Source: Pseudomonas sp. URMO17WK12:I2
Lineage (GTDB): Bacteria > Pseudomonadota > Gammaproteobacteria > Pseudomonadales > Pseudomonadaceae
Assembly (NCBI RefSeq): GCF_003253735.1
Contig: NZ_QKYW01000002.1
Span: 1 to 64,000, forward strand
Direction: 5' to 3'
DNA: 64,000 nt
In this document: piece after piece, positions 18,036-27,327 of the stretch
How the letters are laid out: the number at the start of each line of letters is the position of its first letter
Numbering within the stretch: position 1 is the first letter of the stretch
The notes under the pieces: model-generated
Seen by the model: the letters and a program-made list of their open reading frames with translations, nothing else
Told to the model about the DNA's origin: nothing
Databases searched by the model: none
Translations under genes and position numbers: made by a program

Positions 18036-19094
18036 ATGACGCGCTGGCTGGATAAACCCTCGATAGACAGCGACGAGATAATCGATCTGGTCATCGAACG
18101 TTCGCAGCGCTTTTTCAGCCGCTACGCCTCCCCCGTTGCCAAGTTCTGCCCGCCATTATTCGGTTTCGCGATCTTCCTGCTCTATTTCAACCGGCACGGT
18201 TTCTACCCGACCTTCGACCTGTTCCAGTTTTCCTCGCTGCTGCTGGCTGCAGCCGTGCTCGGCTTCGCGCTGGTGGGCACTTATGTGCTTCTACTGGTAG
18301 TGCCCGGAGCCTGGCTGCACTATGGATTCGTCAATTCGCCATCCATCAAGGAAGAGCTGCGCTATATAAGGCCAGCCAATGACAAGCAGACCTACCGCTT
18401 CGTCGGCATTCTGATTGGCTTGGTTTACGTCGCACCATTCGCTGCCAGCGCGTTGTGTGTGATGTATGTAACCTTCACCTATACCTTGCTCTTTCAGTCA
18501 GCAATATTCATGATTCCCGCGCTGGTGACGCTTGTTGCGGGGATGCTGTTGCAGAAGCTGCTGGAGCTGCGCCGCTACAGCTTTCTACGTTACATGTGGT
18601 CGGCTTACATCCCAGGCGTAATCGTCTCGCTCTTGAGCGTTCTGATCATTCGCGACGCGGCTACCAGTATCGACTCCATCGAAAACAGCCTGCTGAAAGC
18701 CTGCATTGTCTATGGCACGCCATTATTGATCAGTGTATTTGCAGGACTCTGCGCCATTTGTTTCGTGGCCGGCTGGAGCTTCGTCCTGCATTTCGCCACA
18801 TTCTTTGCCCTGCTAATCGCCTTCTACAGCGGGCTCTTAACCGCATTGCCAGACAAAACCGTGCGCGCCATCGGCTTGGGCAATTACCAAGCCGAACGCA
18901 TCGTTCTGAACAGCAGCTACTGCGATGCCGATGCGCAAAAAGCCCTGACATTCGACAATCAGTGTTCACTGAAGAACGTCCATGTGGTCTGGCTGATGGG
19001 CGACAGCTTGCTCTTCAAACGCAATGCCGACGACAAACAACTGATCCAGGTACCGTCGCGCTTTATCAAGATGGTGATCAAGGCTTCGGACTGA
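18036..19094 (+). CDS. Multi-pass membrane protein, unknown function
   Basis: A 352-residue protein with about eight hydrophobic helices between residues 35 and 280 (for example PPLFGFAIFLLYF, SLLLAAAVLGFALVG, LLISVFAGLCAICFVAGWSF) and a soluble C-terminal tail with two cysteines (SYCDADAQ, DNQCS). AAGGAAG precedes the ATG. No transporter or enzyme signature is recognised. Its 3' end overlaps that of the convergent EamA gene by 17 bp. Confidence 0.65.
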   Translation: MTRWLDKPSIDSDEIIDLVIERSQRFFSRYASPVAKFCPPLFGFAIFLLYFNRHGFYPTFDLFQFSSLLLAAAVLGFALVGTYVLLLVVPGAWLHYGFVNSPSIKEELRYIRPANDKQTYRFVGILIGLVYVAPFAASALCVMYVTFTYTLLFQSAIFMIPALVTLVAGMLLQKLLELRRYSFLRYMWSAYIPGVIVSLLSVLIIRDAATSIDSIENSLLKACIVYGTPLLISVFAGLCAICFVAGWSFVLHFATFFALLIAFYSGLLTALPDKTVRAIGLGNYQAERIVLNSSYCDADAQKALTFDNQCSLKNVHVVWLMGDSLLFKRNADDKQLIQVPSRFIKMVIKASD

Positions 19095-19983
19095 GCCCAG
19101 CGATCTGGCGCGGATAGAGCCCCCACCCCTGCTGCATCCCCGCAGCCGCAAGCAAAATGGCTACCACACCGAGCCACTGCAGAACACTGAGCGGGTGATC
19201 GAATGCCACCCAGTCCACGCCGATCGCCGCGATCGGGTAGATGAACGACAGCGCGCCGGTCAGCGCGGTAGGCAGTTTCTGGATGGCGCCGTAGAGCAGC
19301 ACGTACATGCCGCCGGTGTGCACCAGGCCCAAGGTGAGCAGGATCGACCAGGTCTGCGGGCCCTGGGGTAGTCTGGTGAAGTCGGCCAGCGGCGCCAGCA
19401 TCAGCACGCCGACGCTGACCTGGATCAGCGCGATCAGGTGCGGCGGCACGCCCTTGAGTTTCTTGATGATCAGCGCCGCCACGGCGTACAGAAAGGCGGC
19501 GCCCAGAGCGAAGGCGATGCCCGTCAGGTAATCATCGCCACCCTGCCCGGCACTGCCATGGGCGCCGACGATGGCCAACATGCCGAGAAACGAGATCGAC
19601 AGCCAGGCGAGCTTTTGCAGGGTCAGTTTTTCACCGAGAAACAGCGCCGCCAGGATCACCAGCATGAACGGCTGCACGTTGTACACCGCCGTGCCGATGG
19701 CAATCGAGGCGCGGGAATAAGAGGCGAACAGCAGCAGCCAGTTGCCGACGATGGCCACCCCGCTGATCACGGCAAACATGAGGGTAACGCGGCTTAGCAG
19801 GCCAAGGCGCAGGTGGCCAAGCAGCGCGCAGACCAGCAATAACGTCAGCGCGCCGAATACGCAGCGCCAGAACACCACGTCCACAACCGGTAACCCAGAC
19901 AGCAGAACGAACCAGCCGATGGTGCCGGAAATCAGCATGGCGGCGACCATTTCCAGCGTGCCTCTGTGGGTTTGCTTGTCCAT
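19078..19983 (-). CDS. EamA/DMT-superfamily transporter next to an Lrp regulator
   Basis: A 301-residue protein with ten predicted helices in two EamA repeats. Features are VVDVVFWRCVFGAL in helix 2, SIAIGTAVYNVQPFMLVILA with a following FLGEKLT, and the second-repeat end AIGVDWVAFDHPLSVLQWLG. AAGGAGCG precedes the ATG. It is divergent from an Lrp/AsnC regulator at 20115, a common layout for amino-acid exporters controlled by that regulator; the substrate is therefore likely an amino acid or close derivative, by inference. Confidence 0.82.
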   Translation of the reverse strand: MDKQTHRGTLEMVAAMLISGTIGWFVLLSGLPVVDVVFWRCVFGALTLLLVCALLGHLRLGLLSRVTLMFAVISGVAIVGNWLLLFASYSRASIAIGTAVYNVQPFMLVILAALFLGEKLTLQKLAWLSISFLGMLAIVGAHGSAGQGGDDYLTGIAFALGAAFLYAVAALIIKKLKGVPPHLIALIQVSVGVLMLAPLADFTRLPQGPQTWSILLTLGLVHTGGMYVLLYGAIQKLPTALTGALSFIYPIAAIGVDWVAFDHPLSVLQWLGVVAILLAAAGMQQGWGLYPRQIAGLSPKP

Positions 19984-20114
19984 CGATACGCTCCTTCAAG
20001 TAGTGCGCAAAGTATGGCGAGCGACTGGCAGCCACTCCATGGCAAAAGGAAGGCAAAAACAGCGGGAAGGCTTTAGTATCAAGGCGAATTTCGGAAAAAG
20101 CCTTTGGAGCGAGC

Positions 20115-20552
20115 ATGACCGATGAAAAAGATCAGCAACTGATCAATGCGCTGATGGAGGACTCTCGCCGCTCGCTCAAGGCGCTCGCGCAGATCAGCGG
20201 CCTGTCGTCGCCGAGCGTGGCGGAACGGCTGCGCAAACTGGAGGAACGAGGGGTGCTGAAAGGCTACGGCGTAGAGGTCGACCCACGTGCCTTCGGCTAC
20301 CAGCTGCAGGCCATCGTGCGCATTCGCCCTCTGCCCGGCCAGCTGCATGAAGTGGAGCGACAGATCCAGGCCACGCCGCAGTTCACCGAGTGCGACAAGG
20401 TCACCGGCGAAGACTGCTTTATCGCCCGGCTTCACGTACGGTCGATGGAGCAGTTGGACGAGATACTCGACCACATCAACGTCTATGCACTGACCAATAC
20501 GGCCATCGTCAAGAAGACCACTGTGAAGCGACGGTTGCCGCCGATGGCGTAA
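20115..20552 (+). CDS. Lrp/AsnC-family transcriptional regulator
   Basis: A 145-residue protein. The N-terminal helix-turn-helix is DEKDQQLINALMEDSRRSLK followed by LAQISGLSSPSVAERLRKLE; the RAM ligand domain begins near residue 60 with KGYGVEVDPRAFGYQLQAIV and has the GEDCFIARLHVRSM strand-turn. TGGAGC is at the ribosome site. It most likely controls the divergent EamA transporter. Its 3' end is 12 bp from that of the convergent antR, but it shows no other sign of serving the anthranilate genes. Confidence 0.87.
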   Translation: MTDEKDQQLINALMEDSRRSLKALAQISGLSSPSVAERLRKLEERGVLKGYGVEVDPRAFGYQLQAIVRIRPLPGQLHEVERQIQATPQFTECDKVTGEDCFIARLHVRSMEQLDEILDHINVYALTNTAIVKKTTVKRRLPPMA

Positions 20553-20563
20553 GAAGGTGGCCC

Positions 20564-21574
20564 TCAGTGCGAACGCGAGCGGTGTGCTTCGGCACGCTGC
20601 AGCGTCATGCTCGGCGTTTCGTCGAACAGCTTGCGGTACTCGCAGGCAAAGCGCCCCAGATGGCTGAACCCCCACTCCATGGCAATCACGGAGATGTTGC
20701 GCAGGCCCCGGCCTTCGAGAATTTCCTGGCGCACTGCGGTCAGGCGGTATTTTTTCAGGTAGGCCATGGGTGAAAGCCCGAAGTGCTTGCGAAACCCTTC
20801 GAACAGCTTGAAGCGCGATACGCCGGACGCTCGCTCGACATCTTCGAGCCGCAGCTCTTCACGCGCGTGGCTCTGGATGTACGCCCGGGCACGAACCAGA
20901 TAATGGGGCATGCGGGCGCCGAGGGTTTCGCGCAACAATTCGGAATAGTTGTTGGGCTGCGCCAGGATCAAGCCCTTGACCAGGGCACTCTCCACATCGC
21001 GGCTGAACATCAGTTGCCCGTAAAGCTCGCCACGCTCCATCTCCTCGATGAAATGCTTGGCCGTGCGCCACCAGGATGCCGCGTCGCCATTGACCGCATC
21101 CATGCCGGGCAGGAAACGCAGCGGCTGATGCATGGGGCGCTGCAGCATTTCCTCAAGGGTCTTGTTCATCGCCGTGCGACTGATGACCACCTGCAGCTTG
21201 CGGCAATTGCCGGCGATGCTCAGCTCCTGGCTCTCGTTGGGCGCGACGATCACCCCGTACCGGGAATCGGAATGCAGCCGCTCGCCACCTCTGGCCAACT
21301 CCTGCTCGCCGCACAGCGGCAGGCTGATGCTGTAGCTGTTGAAGCTGTCGACATCGGCGATATCCACCGTCACGTCGGTGCCGTATTCGATGATCCCCAG
21401 GGTGGTCGACATCGATTTGAGCACGTTGGCGCTGTGGCGAAACTGGATGCGGCCCGGCCGGCTGGCTTTGAGTTGGTGGGGGCCGCAAATGGCCGACATC
21501 CACGAACGGGCGCCGGCAAGGTCGCTGTGATCGGCGTGGATATCACGCAAGTGAAATTCAGACTTCAGGCTCAT
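20564..21574 (-). CDS. antR: AraC/XylS-type activator of anthranilate dioxygenase
   Basis: A 336-residue protein. The N-terminal half is the AraC_binding_2 type effector domain (SYSISLPLCGEQELARGGER); the C-terminal AraC helix-turn-helix pair is at about 240-335 (EELRLEDVERASGVSRFKLF, then ISVIAMEWGFSHLGRFACEY and SPSMTLQ-like end with ETPSMTLQ). The ATG at 21574 fits GAAGAG upstream; GTG 21583 is possible. It is divergent from antABC over 559 bp, which together with family is the basis for the antR name. It would activate antABC in response to anthranilate. BenR/XylS-like specificity cannot be excluded from the protein alone. Confidence 0.82.
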   Translation of the reverse strand: MSLKSEFHLRDIHADHSDLAGARSWMSAICGPHQLKASRPGRIQFRHSANVLKSMSTTLGIIEYGTDVTVDIADVDSFNSYSISLPLCGEQELARGGERLHSDSRYGVIVAPNESQELSIAGNCRKLQVVISRTAMNKTLEEMLQRPMHQPLRFLPGMDAVNGDAASWWRTAKHFIEEMERGELYGQLMFSRDVESALVKGLILAQPNNYSELLRETLGARMPHYLVRARAYIQSHAREELRLEDVERASGVSRFKLFEGFRKHFGLSPMAYLKKYRLTAVRQEILEGRGLRNISVIAMEWGFSHLGRFACEYRKLFDETPSMTLQRAEAHRSRSH

Positions 21575-22133
21575 CACGGGCACTCTTCAAGGCTGTTTTC
21601 TATGCGCGTTCTGCGACGCGTGCGCAACAGCGATGCAAGCCACAGGCCATGAAGCGCCATCTGCCAGGCCTGCGAACTTTCCGGATAGCAATGCTCAACT
21701 TTTCGGACACCCCGGCTCACGGCGAGCCGACGGCAGCTTGCGCCAGACGACCTGGACGCCCCGTTACAGAGCGCTGCTTCGCTGGTTGCACCAGCACGTA
21801 GGCGGTACGGGCGCCCCATGCACTGCAGCGTGCCGCCACCTGGTGCCGGCCCCTTCAGCCAAGCCCATGTGTGGCGTACCGACCCACCGTTGTTACCGTT
21901 TGGCCAGCCCCTGCAAAGTGGCCAGCAAGCGCTGAAAAAGCGGATATCGGCTGCTCCGACGCACGTGCTAGCCACGCCCGCGACCCCACCACCGCGCAAA
22001 ATTTACGGCTCGCCTTTGGCCACAAAGCGGATAGCTGCGCCTGTTCCAGCCCCCGTTAAATGATCGCAACGAGGATGCCGCCTGCTTGCGGCAAGTACCT
22101 CCCCCATGCACCCGATCCGACAGGTACAGGACC
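21575..22133. promoter_or_regulatory. Divergent antR/antA control region
   Basis: Holds no gene. The 10-bp sequence AAAGCGGATA occurs twice in direct orientation, at 21937-21946 and 22024-22033. The second copy ends 22 bp before TTAAAT (22056-22061), a plausible -10 element about 73 bp upstream of antA, so it would sit near -35 to -45. XylS-type regulators bind half-sites ending in GGNTA, so these are candidate AntR sites. A third GGATA lies at 21691-21695. Confidence 0.4.
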
Positions 22134-23531
22134 ATGACACCAACAAGAAGCGTCGATCAGTGGAAGGACTTCATCAACGGCTGCCTGGACTTTCGCCCTG
22201 GCGAAGGCGTGTTCCGCATCGCCCGGGACATGTTCACCGAACCGGAGCTGTTCGACCTGGAGATGGAACTGATCTTCGAAAAGAACTGGATCTACGCCTG
22301 CCACGAGAGCGAGATCGCCAACCAGCACGACTTCCTGACCATGCGTGCCGGCCGCCAGCCGATGATCATCACCCGTGATGGCGAAGGCCGGCTGCACGCA
22401 CTGATCAACGCCTGCCAGCACCGCGGCACCACCCTGACCCGGGTGATGAAGGGCAACCAGAGTACCTTCACCTGCCCGTTCCACGCCTGGTGCTACAAGA
22501 GCGACGGGCGCCTGGTCAAGGTCAAGGCGCCGGGCGAGTACCCCGAGGGTTTCGACAAGGCCACCCGCGGCCTGAAGAAAGCGCGCATCGAAAGCTACAA
22601 GGGCTTCGTATTCATCAGCCTGGATGCGGCGGGCACCGACAGCCTGGAAGAATTCCTCGGCGACTCGAAAGTGTTCTTCGACATGATGGTCGCCCAGTCG
22701 CCCACCGGCGAGCTGGAAGTGCTGCCCGGCAAGTCGGCCTACACCTACGACGGCAACTGGAAGCTGCAGAACGAAAACGGCCTGGACGGCTATCACGTCA
22801 GCACCGTGCACTACAACTACGTGGCCACCGTGCAGCACCGCCAGCAGGTCAACGCCGAGAAGGGCGGCGCCAGCAGCACCCTGGACTACAGCAAGCTCGG
22901 CGCCGGCGACGCGCAGACCGACGACGGCTGGTTCTCCTTCCACAACGGGCACAGCCTGCTGTTCAGCGACATGCCCAACCCCACGGTGCGCCCTGGCTAC
23001 GCCACGGTGATGCCGCGCCTGGTGGCCGAATACGGCCAGGCCAAGGCCGAGTGGATGATGCACCGCCTGCGCAACCTGAACATCTACCCCAGCCTGTTCT
23101 TCATGGATCAGATCAGCTCGCAGCTGCGCATCGTGCGCCCGGTGGCCTGGAACAAGACCGAGGTGATCAGCCAGTGCATCGGCGTGAAGGGCGAGTCCGA
23201 CGCCGACCGCGAGAGCCGCATCCGCCAGTTCGAGGACTTCTTCAATGTTTCGGGCATGGGCACGCCGGACGACCTGGTGGAATTCCGCGAAGCCCAGCGC
23301 GGCTTCCAGGCCCGTCTGGAGCGTTGGAGCGACATATCCCGGGGCAACGGCAAATGGGTCGAAGGCCCGACCGCCAACAGCGAGGCGATCGGCATTCAGC
23401 CGGCGCTGACCGGCACCGAATTCACCCACGAGGGCCTGTACGTCAACCAGCACAGCAACTGGCAGCGCTTCCTGTTGCAAGGCCTGGACAGGATCGCCCA
23501 GGACCAGCCCCTGAAGCTGCGCGAGGTATGA
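22134..23531 (+). CDS. antA: Anthranilate 1,2-dioxygenase, large (alpha) subunit
   Basis: A 465-residue terminal oxygenase. The Rieske [2Fe-2S] ligands are Cys94, His96, Cys114 and His117 (CQHRG, CPFHAWC). The mononuclear-iron region is NENGLDGYHVSTVHYN with Asp218, His221 and His226. CHESE, CQHRGTTLTR and DFFNVSGMGTPDDL match AntA rather than BenA, which has HRGAMLCR in that position. With AntB and AntC it turns anthranilate, O2 and NADH into catechol, ammonia and CO2. ACAGGA precedes the ATG; the frame opens at 22086. The stop overlaps antB by four bases. Confidence 0.9.
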   Translation: MTPTRSVDQWKDFINGCLDFRPGEGVFRIARDMFTEPELFDLEMELIFEKNWIYACHESEIANQHDFLTMRAGRQPMIITRDGEGRLHALINACQHRGTTLTRVMKGNQSTFTCPFHAWCYKSDGRLVKVKAPGEYPEGFDKATRGLKKARIESYKGFVFISLDAAGTDSLEEFLGDSKVFFDMMVAQSPTGELEVLPGKSAYTYDGNWKLQNENGLDGYHVSTVHYNYVATVQHRQQVNAEKGGASSTLDYSKLGAGDAQTDDGWFSFHNGHSLLFSDMPNPTVRPGYATVMPRLVAEYGQAKAEWMMHRLRNLNIYPSLFFMDQISSQLRIVRPVAWNKTEVISQCIGVKGESDADRESRIRQFEDFFNVSGMGTPDDLVEFREAQRGFQARLERWSDISRGNGKWVEGPTANSEAIGIQPALTGTEFTHEGLYVNQHSNWQRFLLQGLDRIAQDQPLKLREV

Positions 23532-24025
23532 ACATGAATCCGCAACTGCACTACCAGATCGAGCAATTCTTCTTTCGCAAATGCGAGCTGTGCGACGCCC
23601 AGGACTGGGACGCCTACCTGGCGCTGTTCAGCGAAGACAGCGAGTTCCACCTGCCGCAGTGGGAGTCCGAGCACAGCTACACCCTTGACCCGAAGAAAGG
23701 CATGTCGCTGATCTACTACGCCAACCGCTCCGGGCTGGAAGACCGGGTGTTCCGCATCCGTACCGGCAAGGCCGCCTCGACCATCCCGATGCCGCGCACC
23801 CTGCACAACATCAGCAACCTGCGCATCGCCGAACTGCCCGGCGGGCAACTGCAGGTCAAGGCCAACTGGACCACCCTGTACCACCGCCTGGGCCAGAGCG
23901 AGCACTTCTTCGGCTACGCCACCTACCACCTGCGCCCGAGCGGCGACAGCTTCGTGATCAGCCGCAAGCATGTGGTGCTGCTCAACGACACCATCAACTC
24001 GGTGCTGGATTTCTATCACCTCTGA
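23528..24025 (+). CDS. antB: Anthranilate 1,2-dioxygenase, small (beta) subunit
   Basis: A 165-residue beta subunit of the ring-hydroxylating dioxygenase SnoaL-like fold, with the typical start QIEQFFFRKCELCDAQDWDA, a middle RIRTGKAASTIPMPRTLHNI and the end VVLLNDTINSVLDFYHL. It is structural and supports the alpha3beta3 oxygenase. ATGA couples it to antA; a second ATG at 23534 is also possible. The frame stays open far upstream inside antA; that part is spurious. Confidence 0.9.
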   Translation: MNMNPQLHYQIEQFFFRKCELCDAQDWDAYLALFSEDSEFHLPQWESEHSYTLDPKKGMSLIYYANRSGLEDRVFRIRTGKAASTIPMPRTLHNISNLRIAELPGGQLQVKANWTTLYHRLGQSEHFFGYATYHLRPSGDSFVISRKHVVLLNDTINSVLDFYHL

Positions 24026-24044
24026 CCGTGCGGACGCAGACATC

Positions 24045-25070
24045 ATGAATCACAAGGTCGCCTTCAGTTTCGCCGACGGCAAGACGCTGTTCTTCCCGGT
24101 CAACGGCAACGAGATCCTCCTCGACGCCGCGTTGCGCAATGGCATCAACATTCCCCTGGACTGCCGAGAAGGTGTGTGCGCCACCTGCATGGGCCGCTGC
24201 GAGTCGGGCAGCTACAGCCTTGACTACGTGGACGAAGAAGCCCTGTCGGAACAGGACCTGGCGCAGCGCAAGGTGCTGACCTGCCAGACCCGTGTGCAGT
24301 CCGACGCCTCGTTCTACTTCGATTTCGACTCCTCGCTGTGCGGCGCCAACCGAACCACTCAGGCCAGCAGCCGGGTGTGCCATGTAGAGCAGGTCTCGGC
24401 CGGCACCGCGATCCTGCACCTGGACGCCAGCGGCGACGAGCACCAGCTGGACTTCCTGCCCGGCCAGTACGCACGCCTGCAGATTCCCGGCACCGACGCC
24501 TGGCGTTCGTACTCCTTCGCCAGCCAGCCGAGTGCCGAAAACCGCCTGCAGTTTCTCATCCGCCTGTTGCCCGACGGGGTGATGAGCAACTACATCCGCG
24601 AGCGCTGCCAGGTGGGCGATGAAATCCGCTTCGAGGCGCCGCTGGGCGCCTTCTACCTGCGCCAGATCGAACGCCCGCTGGTGATGGTCGCCGGCGGCAC
24701 GGGCCTGTCGGCGTTTCTCGGCATGCTCGACCAGATCGCCGAGCGCGGCGGCTGCGGCCAGCCGGTCACCCTCTACTACGGCGTACGCCAGCAGGCCGAC
24801 CTGTGCGAACTGACCCGTATTCAGGCCTACGCCGAGCGCATTCCCGGCTTCAGCTTCGTGCCGGTGCTCAGCGAGGCCGAACCGGCCTGGGACGGACAGC
24901 GCGGCTACCTGGCCGAACACTTCGATGCCGCTGCGCTGCGCGAGGCGCCGTTCGACATGTACCTGTGCGGCCCGCCGCCAATGGTCGAGTCGGTAAAGAC
25001 CTGGCTGAGCGAAAACGCCATCGACAACGGCCACCTCTACTTCGAGAAATTCACCGAGAGCAATACCTGA
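24045..25070 (+). CDS. antC: Anthranilate 1,2-dioxygenase reductase
   Basis: A 341-residue one-component reductase. The plant-type [2Fe-2S] domain has Cys40, Cys45, Cys48 and Cys80 (LDCREGVCATC, KVLTC). The FAD-binding motif is RSYSFAS in the FNR-like domain, and the NAD(P)H site begins MVAGGTGLSAFLGML, ending LCGPPPMVESVK. It passes electrons from NADH to AntA. The BenC/AntC type family has this order of domains. The ATG lies 19 bp after antB. Confidence 0.9.
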   Translation: MNHKVAFSFADGKTLFFPVNGNEILLDAALRNGINIPLDCREGVCATCMGRCESGSYSLDYVDEEALSEQDLAQRKVLTCQTRVQSDASFYFDFDSSLCGANRTTQASSRVCHVEQVSAGTAILHLDASGDEHQLDFLPGQYARLQIPGTDAWRSYSFASQPSAENRLQFLIRLLPDGVMSNYIRERCQVGDEIRFEAPLGAFYLRQIERPLVMVAGGTGLSAFLGMLDQIAERGGCGQPVTLYYGVRQQADLCELTRIQAYAERIPGFSFVPVLSEAEPAWDGQRGYLAEHFDAAALREAPFDMYLCGPPPMVESVKTWLSENAIDNGHLYFEKFTESNT

Positions 25071-25180
25071 GACCGGCGGCAACAGATCGCCGGCTCGACC
25101 CGGTACCAATCGTTTTCCCACTGCCCCCCAACAATAATCGCAACCCTGCCAGCCAGGCGGGGCTGCACCACAAGGCGGTA

Positions 25181-26347
25181 ATGATGAAAAATGTCCTGAC
25201 CCTTGCGATGCTCGGGGCCTCCCTGGCCTCGTCGATGTCCACCCTGGCAGCCGAGCCCGTGCGCATCGGTTTCATAACCACCCTGTCGACGCCCGCCGGC
25301 TATCTCGGCGAAGACGCCCGCGATGCCTTCCGCCTGGCCATGGAGCAGGAAGGCGGCAAGCTCGGCGGCATCCCCGTGGAGCTGGTGGTCGAAGATGACG
25401 CCCTGCAGCCGGCCAAAGGCAAGCAGATCATCGACCGCATGAGCCTGAACGGCATCTCGCTGTACACCGGCGTGATGTTCTCCAACGTGCTGGCCGCCGT
25501 GGTCAATAGCGCCACCAAGGACGGCAACTTCTACATCAGCCCCAATGCCGGCCCCTCCAACCTGGCTGGCAAGCAGTGCAAAGCCAACTACTTCGTCGCC
25601 TCCTACCAGAACGACGTACCCCACGAGATGGCCGGCGTCGCTGCCAATGAACTGGGGTACAAGAAGATGGTGATCCTGGCGCCCAACTACCAGGCCGGGC
25701 GTGATGCGCTGGCCGGGTTCAAACGCGGCTTCAAGGGTGAGGTCACCGAGATCTACACCAAACTCAACCAGCTGGATTTTTCCGTCGAACTGGCACGCAT
25801 GCGTTCGCTCAAGCCCGATGCGGTGTTCCAGTTCCACCCGGGCGGCGGCGGCATCAACTTCGCCAAGCAGTACGGCAGCACGGGTCTGTCGAAGACCATC
25901 CCCATGGTGGTGCCGGTGTTCTCCATGGACGAACGCATGTTGGCGGCGACCGGCAACCTGGCCGAGGGCATGAACGTGGTCAGCGGCTGGGACCCGCAGG
26001 GCGACAACCCCGCCAACCAGACCTTCGTCAAAGCCTTCAACGAAAAATACGGCCGTGCACCGACCATGTACGCGGCCCAGGGCTACGACACTGCACGCCT
26101 GATCGGCTCGGCCCTCTCGGCTACCAACGGCGACGTGAAGAACACCGAGGCCTTCAGGGCCGCCCTGCGCGCGGCGAAGTACGACTCCGTGCGTGGCGAT
26201 TTCAGCTTCGCCAAAAACCAGCATGCGGTCATCGACTGGCACCTGCTCAAGGTCGAGGCCGGCGCCGATGGCGCATTGCGCGAGGTCAAGGTGAAAACCA
26301 TCGCCAAGGCTCAGGTCGACAATTTCGCCGCCGACTGTCCGCTGTGA
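25181..26347 (+). CDS. Branched-chain-type ABC transporter, periplasmic binding protein
   Basis: A 388-residue protein of the Peripla_BP_6 type. Signal MMKNVLTLAMLGASLASSMS ending TLA-AEP, then VRIGFITTLSTPAGYLGEDA, the first strand and hinge of these receptors. It has AGRDALAGFKRGF and VVPVFSMDERM in the central region. The start at 25181 follows AAGGCGGTA; ATG 25184 is equally possible. It begins 110 bp after antC in the same direction and heads a full transporter. Position suggests it binds anthranilate or a related aromatic; the typical family ligands are amino acids and aromatics. Confidence 0.85.
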   Translation: MMKNVLTLAMLGASLASSMSTLAAEPVRIGFITTLSTPAGYLGEDARDAFRLAMEQEGGKLGGIPVELVVEDDALQPAKGKQIIDRMSLNGISLYTGVMFSNVLAAVVNSATKDGNFYISPNAGPSNLAGKQCKANYFVASYQNDVPHEMAGVAANELGYKKMVILAPNYQAGRDALAGFKRGFKGEVTEIYTKLNQLDFSVELARMRSLKPDAVFQFHPGGGGINFAKQYGSTGLSKTIPMVVPVFSMDERMLAATGNLAEGMNVVSGWDPQGDNPANQTFVKAFNEKYGRAPTMYAAQGYDTARLIGSALSATNGDVKNTEAFRAALRAAKYDSVRGDFSFAKNQHAVIDWHLLKVEAGADGALREVKVKTIAKAQVDNFAADCPL

Positions 26348-26405
26348 CCTGAGACCACCAGCCTGCCCGGCGCTGATGGGCGGGCCACTACCGCAGGACT
26401 TCACC

Positions 26406-27317
26406 ATGCTATTGCTCGAACAATTGCTCAATGGTCTGCAATACAGCGCCCTGCTGTTTCTGCTCGCCTCGGGCCTGACGCTGATCTTCGGCATCATGGG
26501 GGTGATCAACCTCGCCCACGGTGCGTTCTACATGGTCGGTGCCTACTGCGCGGCCTTCACCGCCATGACCACCGGCTCGTTCTGGCTCGGCGCCCTGGCC
26601 GCGCTGGCCGGCGCCGCCTGTTACGGGCTGATCATCGAAACGGCGATCATCCGCAGGCTCTACAACCGCGACCATCTCGACCAGGTGCTGGCGACCCTGG
26701 CGGTGGTGTTTTTCAGCAACGAGCTGATCACCCTGCTGTTCGGTCGCAGCCCGCCTTCGATGCCTACACCGGACTGGTACAACGCTTTCGTCGAGGTGCT
26801 GCCGGGGCTGATGTATCCGGTCAGCCGCCTGCTGTTCATCGCCGCCGGCGTCGTGGTGGCGCTGGCCATGTGGCTGCTGATCAACCACACCCGCCTGGGG
26901 ATGCTGATCCGCGCCGGTGCCGATGACCATGAAATGGTCGGCGCGCTGGGCGTGAATATTTCGCGCCTGTACACCCTGGTGTTCGTGTTCGGCTGCGTGC
27001 TGTGCGGGCTGGCGGGCTTCATGGCCGCACCCTTGCTGTCGGTGGAAGTGGGCATGGGCGAGAAAGTGCTGATCACCACCTTCGTGGTCATCGTCGTCGG
27101 CGGTGTCGGTTCGGTACGCGGTGCCCTGGTCGGCGCCCTGTTGATCGGCATGGTCGACAGTCTCGGCCGCGCCTACATCCCGCCCCTGCTCGATCAGTTG
27201 CTGCCCAGCGAGGTCAGCGGCTCGCTGAGCGCCGGGCTGCTCTCGGCCAGCGCCTACATCGTCATGGCGCTGGTATTGCTGGTGCGTCCCCGCGGCCTGC
27301 TACCGGCCCGCGCCTGA
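26406..27317 (+). CDS. Branched-chain-type ABC transporter, permease (LivH-like)
   Basis: A 303-residue permease with about eight transmembrane segments. The LivH signature is in ASGLTLIFGIMGVINLAHGA at residues 20-40 and the coupling region is RAGADDHEMVGALGVNISRL followed by YTLVFVFGCVLCGLAGFMA. It forms the membrane channel with the next gene. The ATG at 26406 lies 58 bp after the binding-protein gene. Confidence 0.87.
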   Translation: MLLLEQLLNGLQYSALLFLLASGLTLIFGIMGVINLAHGAFYMVGAYCAAFTAMTTGSFWLGALAALAGAACYGLIIETAIIRRLYNRDHLDQVLATLAVVFFSNELITLLFGRSPPSMPTPDWYNAFVEVLPGLMYPVSRLLFIAAGVVVALAMWLLINHTRLGMLIRAGADDHEMVGALGVNISRLYTLVFVFGCVLCGLAGFMAAPLLSVEVGMGEKVLITTFVVIVVGGVGSVRGALVGALLIGMVDSLGRAYIPPLLDQLLPSEVSGSLSAGLLSASAYIVMALVLLVRPRGLLPARA

Positions 27318-27327
27318 GGAGAACGTC

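Noticed and set aside
22056..23480. Reverse-strand open frame opposite antA
   Set aside because: Antisense of a well-supported gene; no domain or ribosome site.
22134..25070. Reading the dioxygenase as benzoate dioxygenase (benABC)
   Set aside because: Local motifs around the Rieske centre and the N-terminus follow AntA as I remember it, and BenA differs there (HRGAMLCR). A sequence search would decide finally.
25037..26509. Reverse-strand open frame of about 490 codons opposite the binding-protein gene
   Set aside because: Antisense shadow of the transporter receptor gene; composition typical of non-coding frames.
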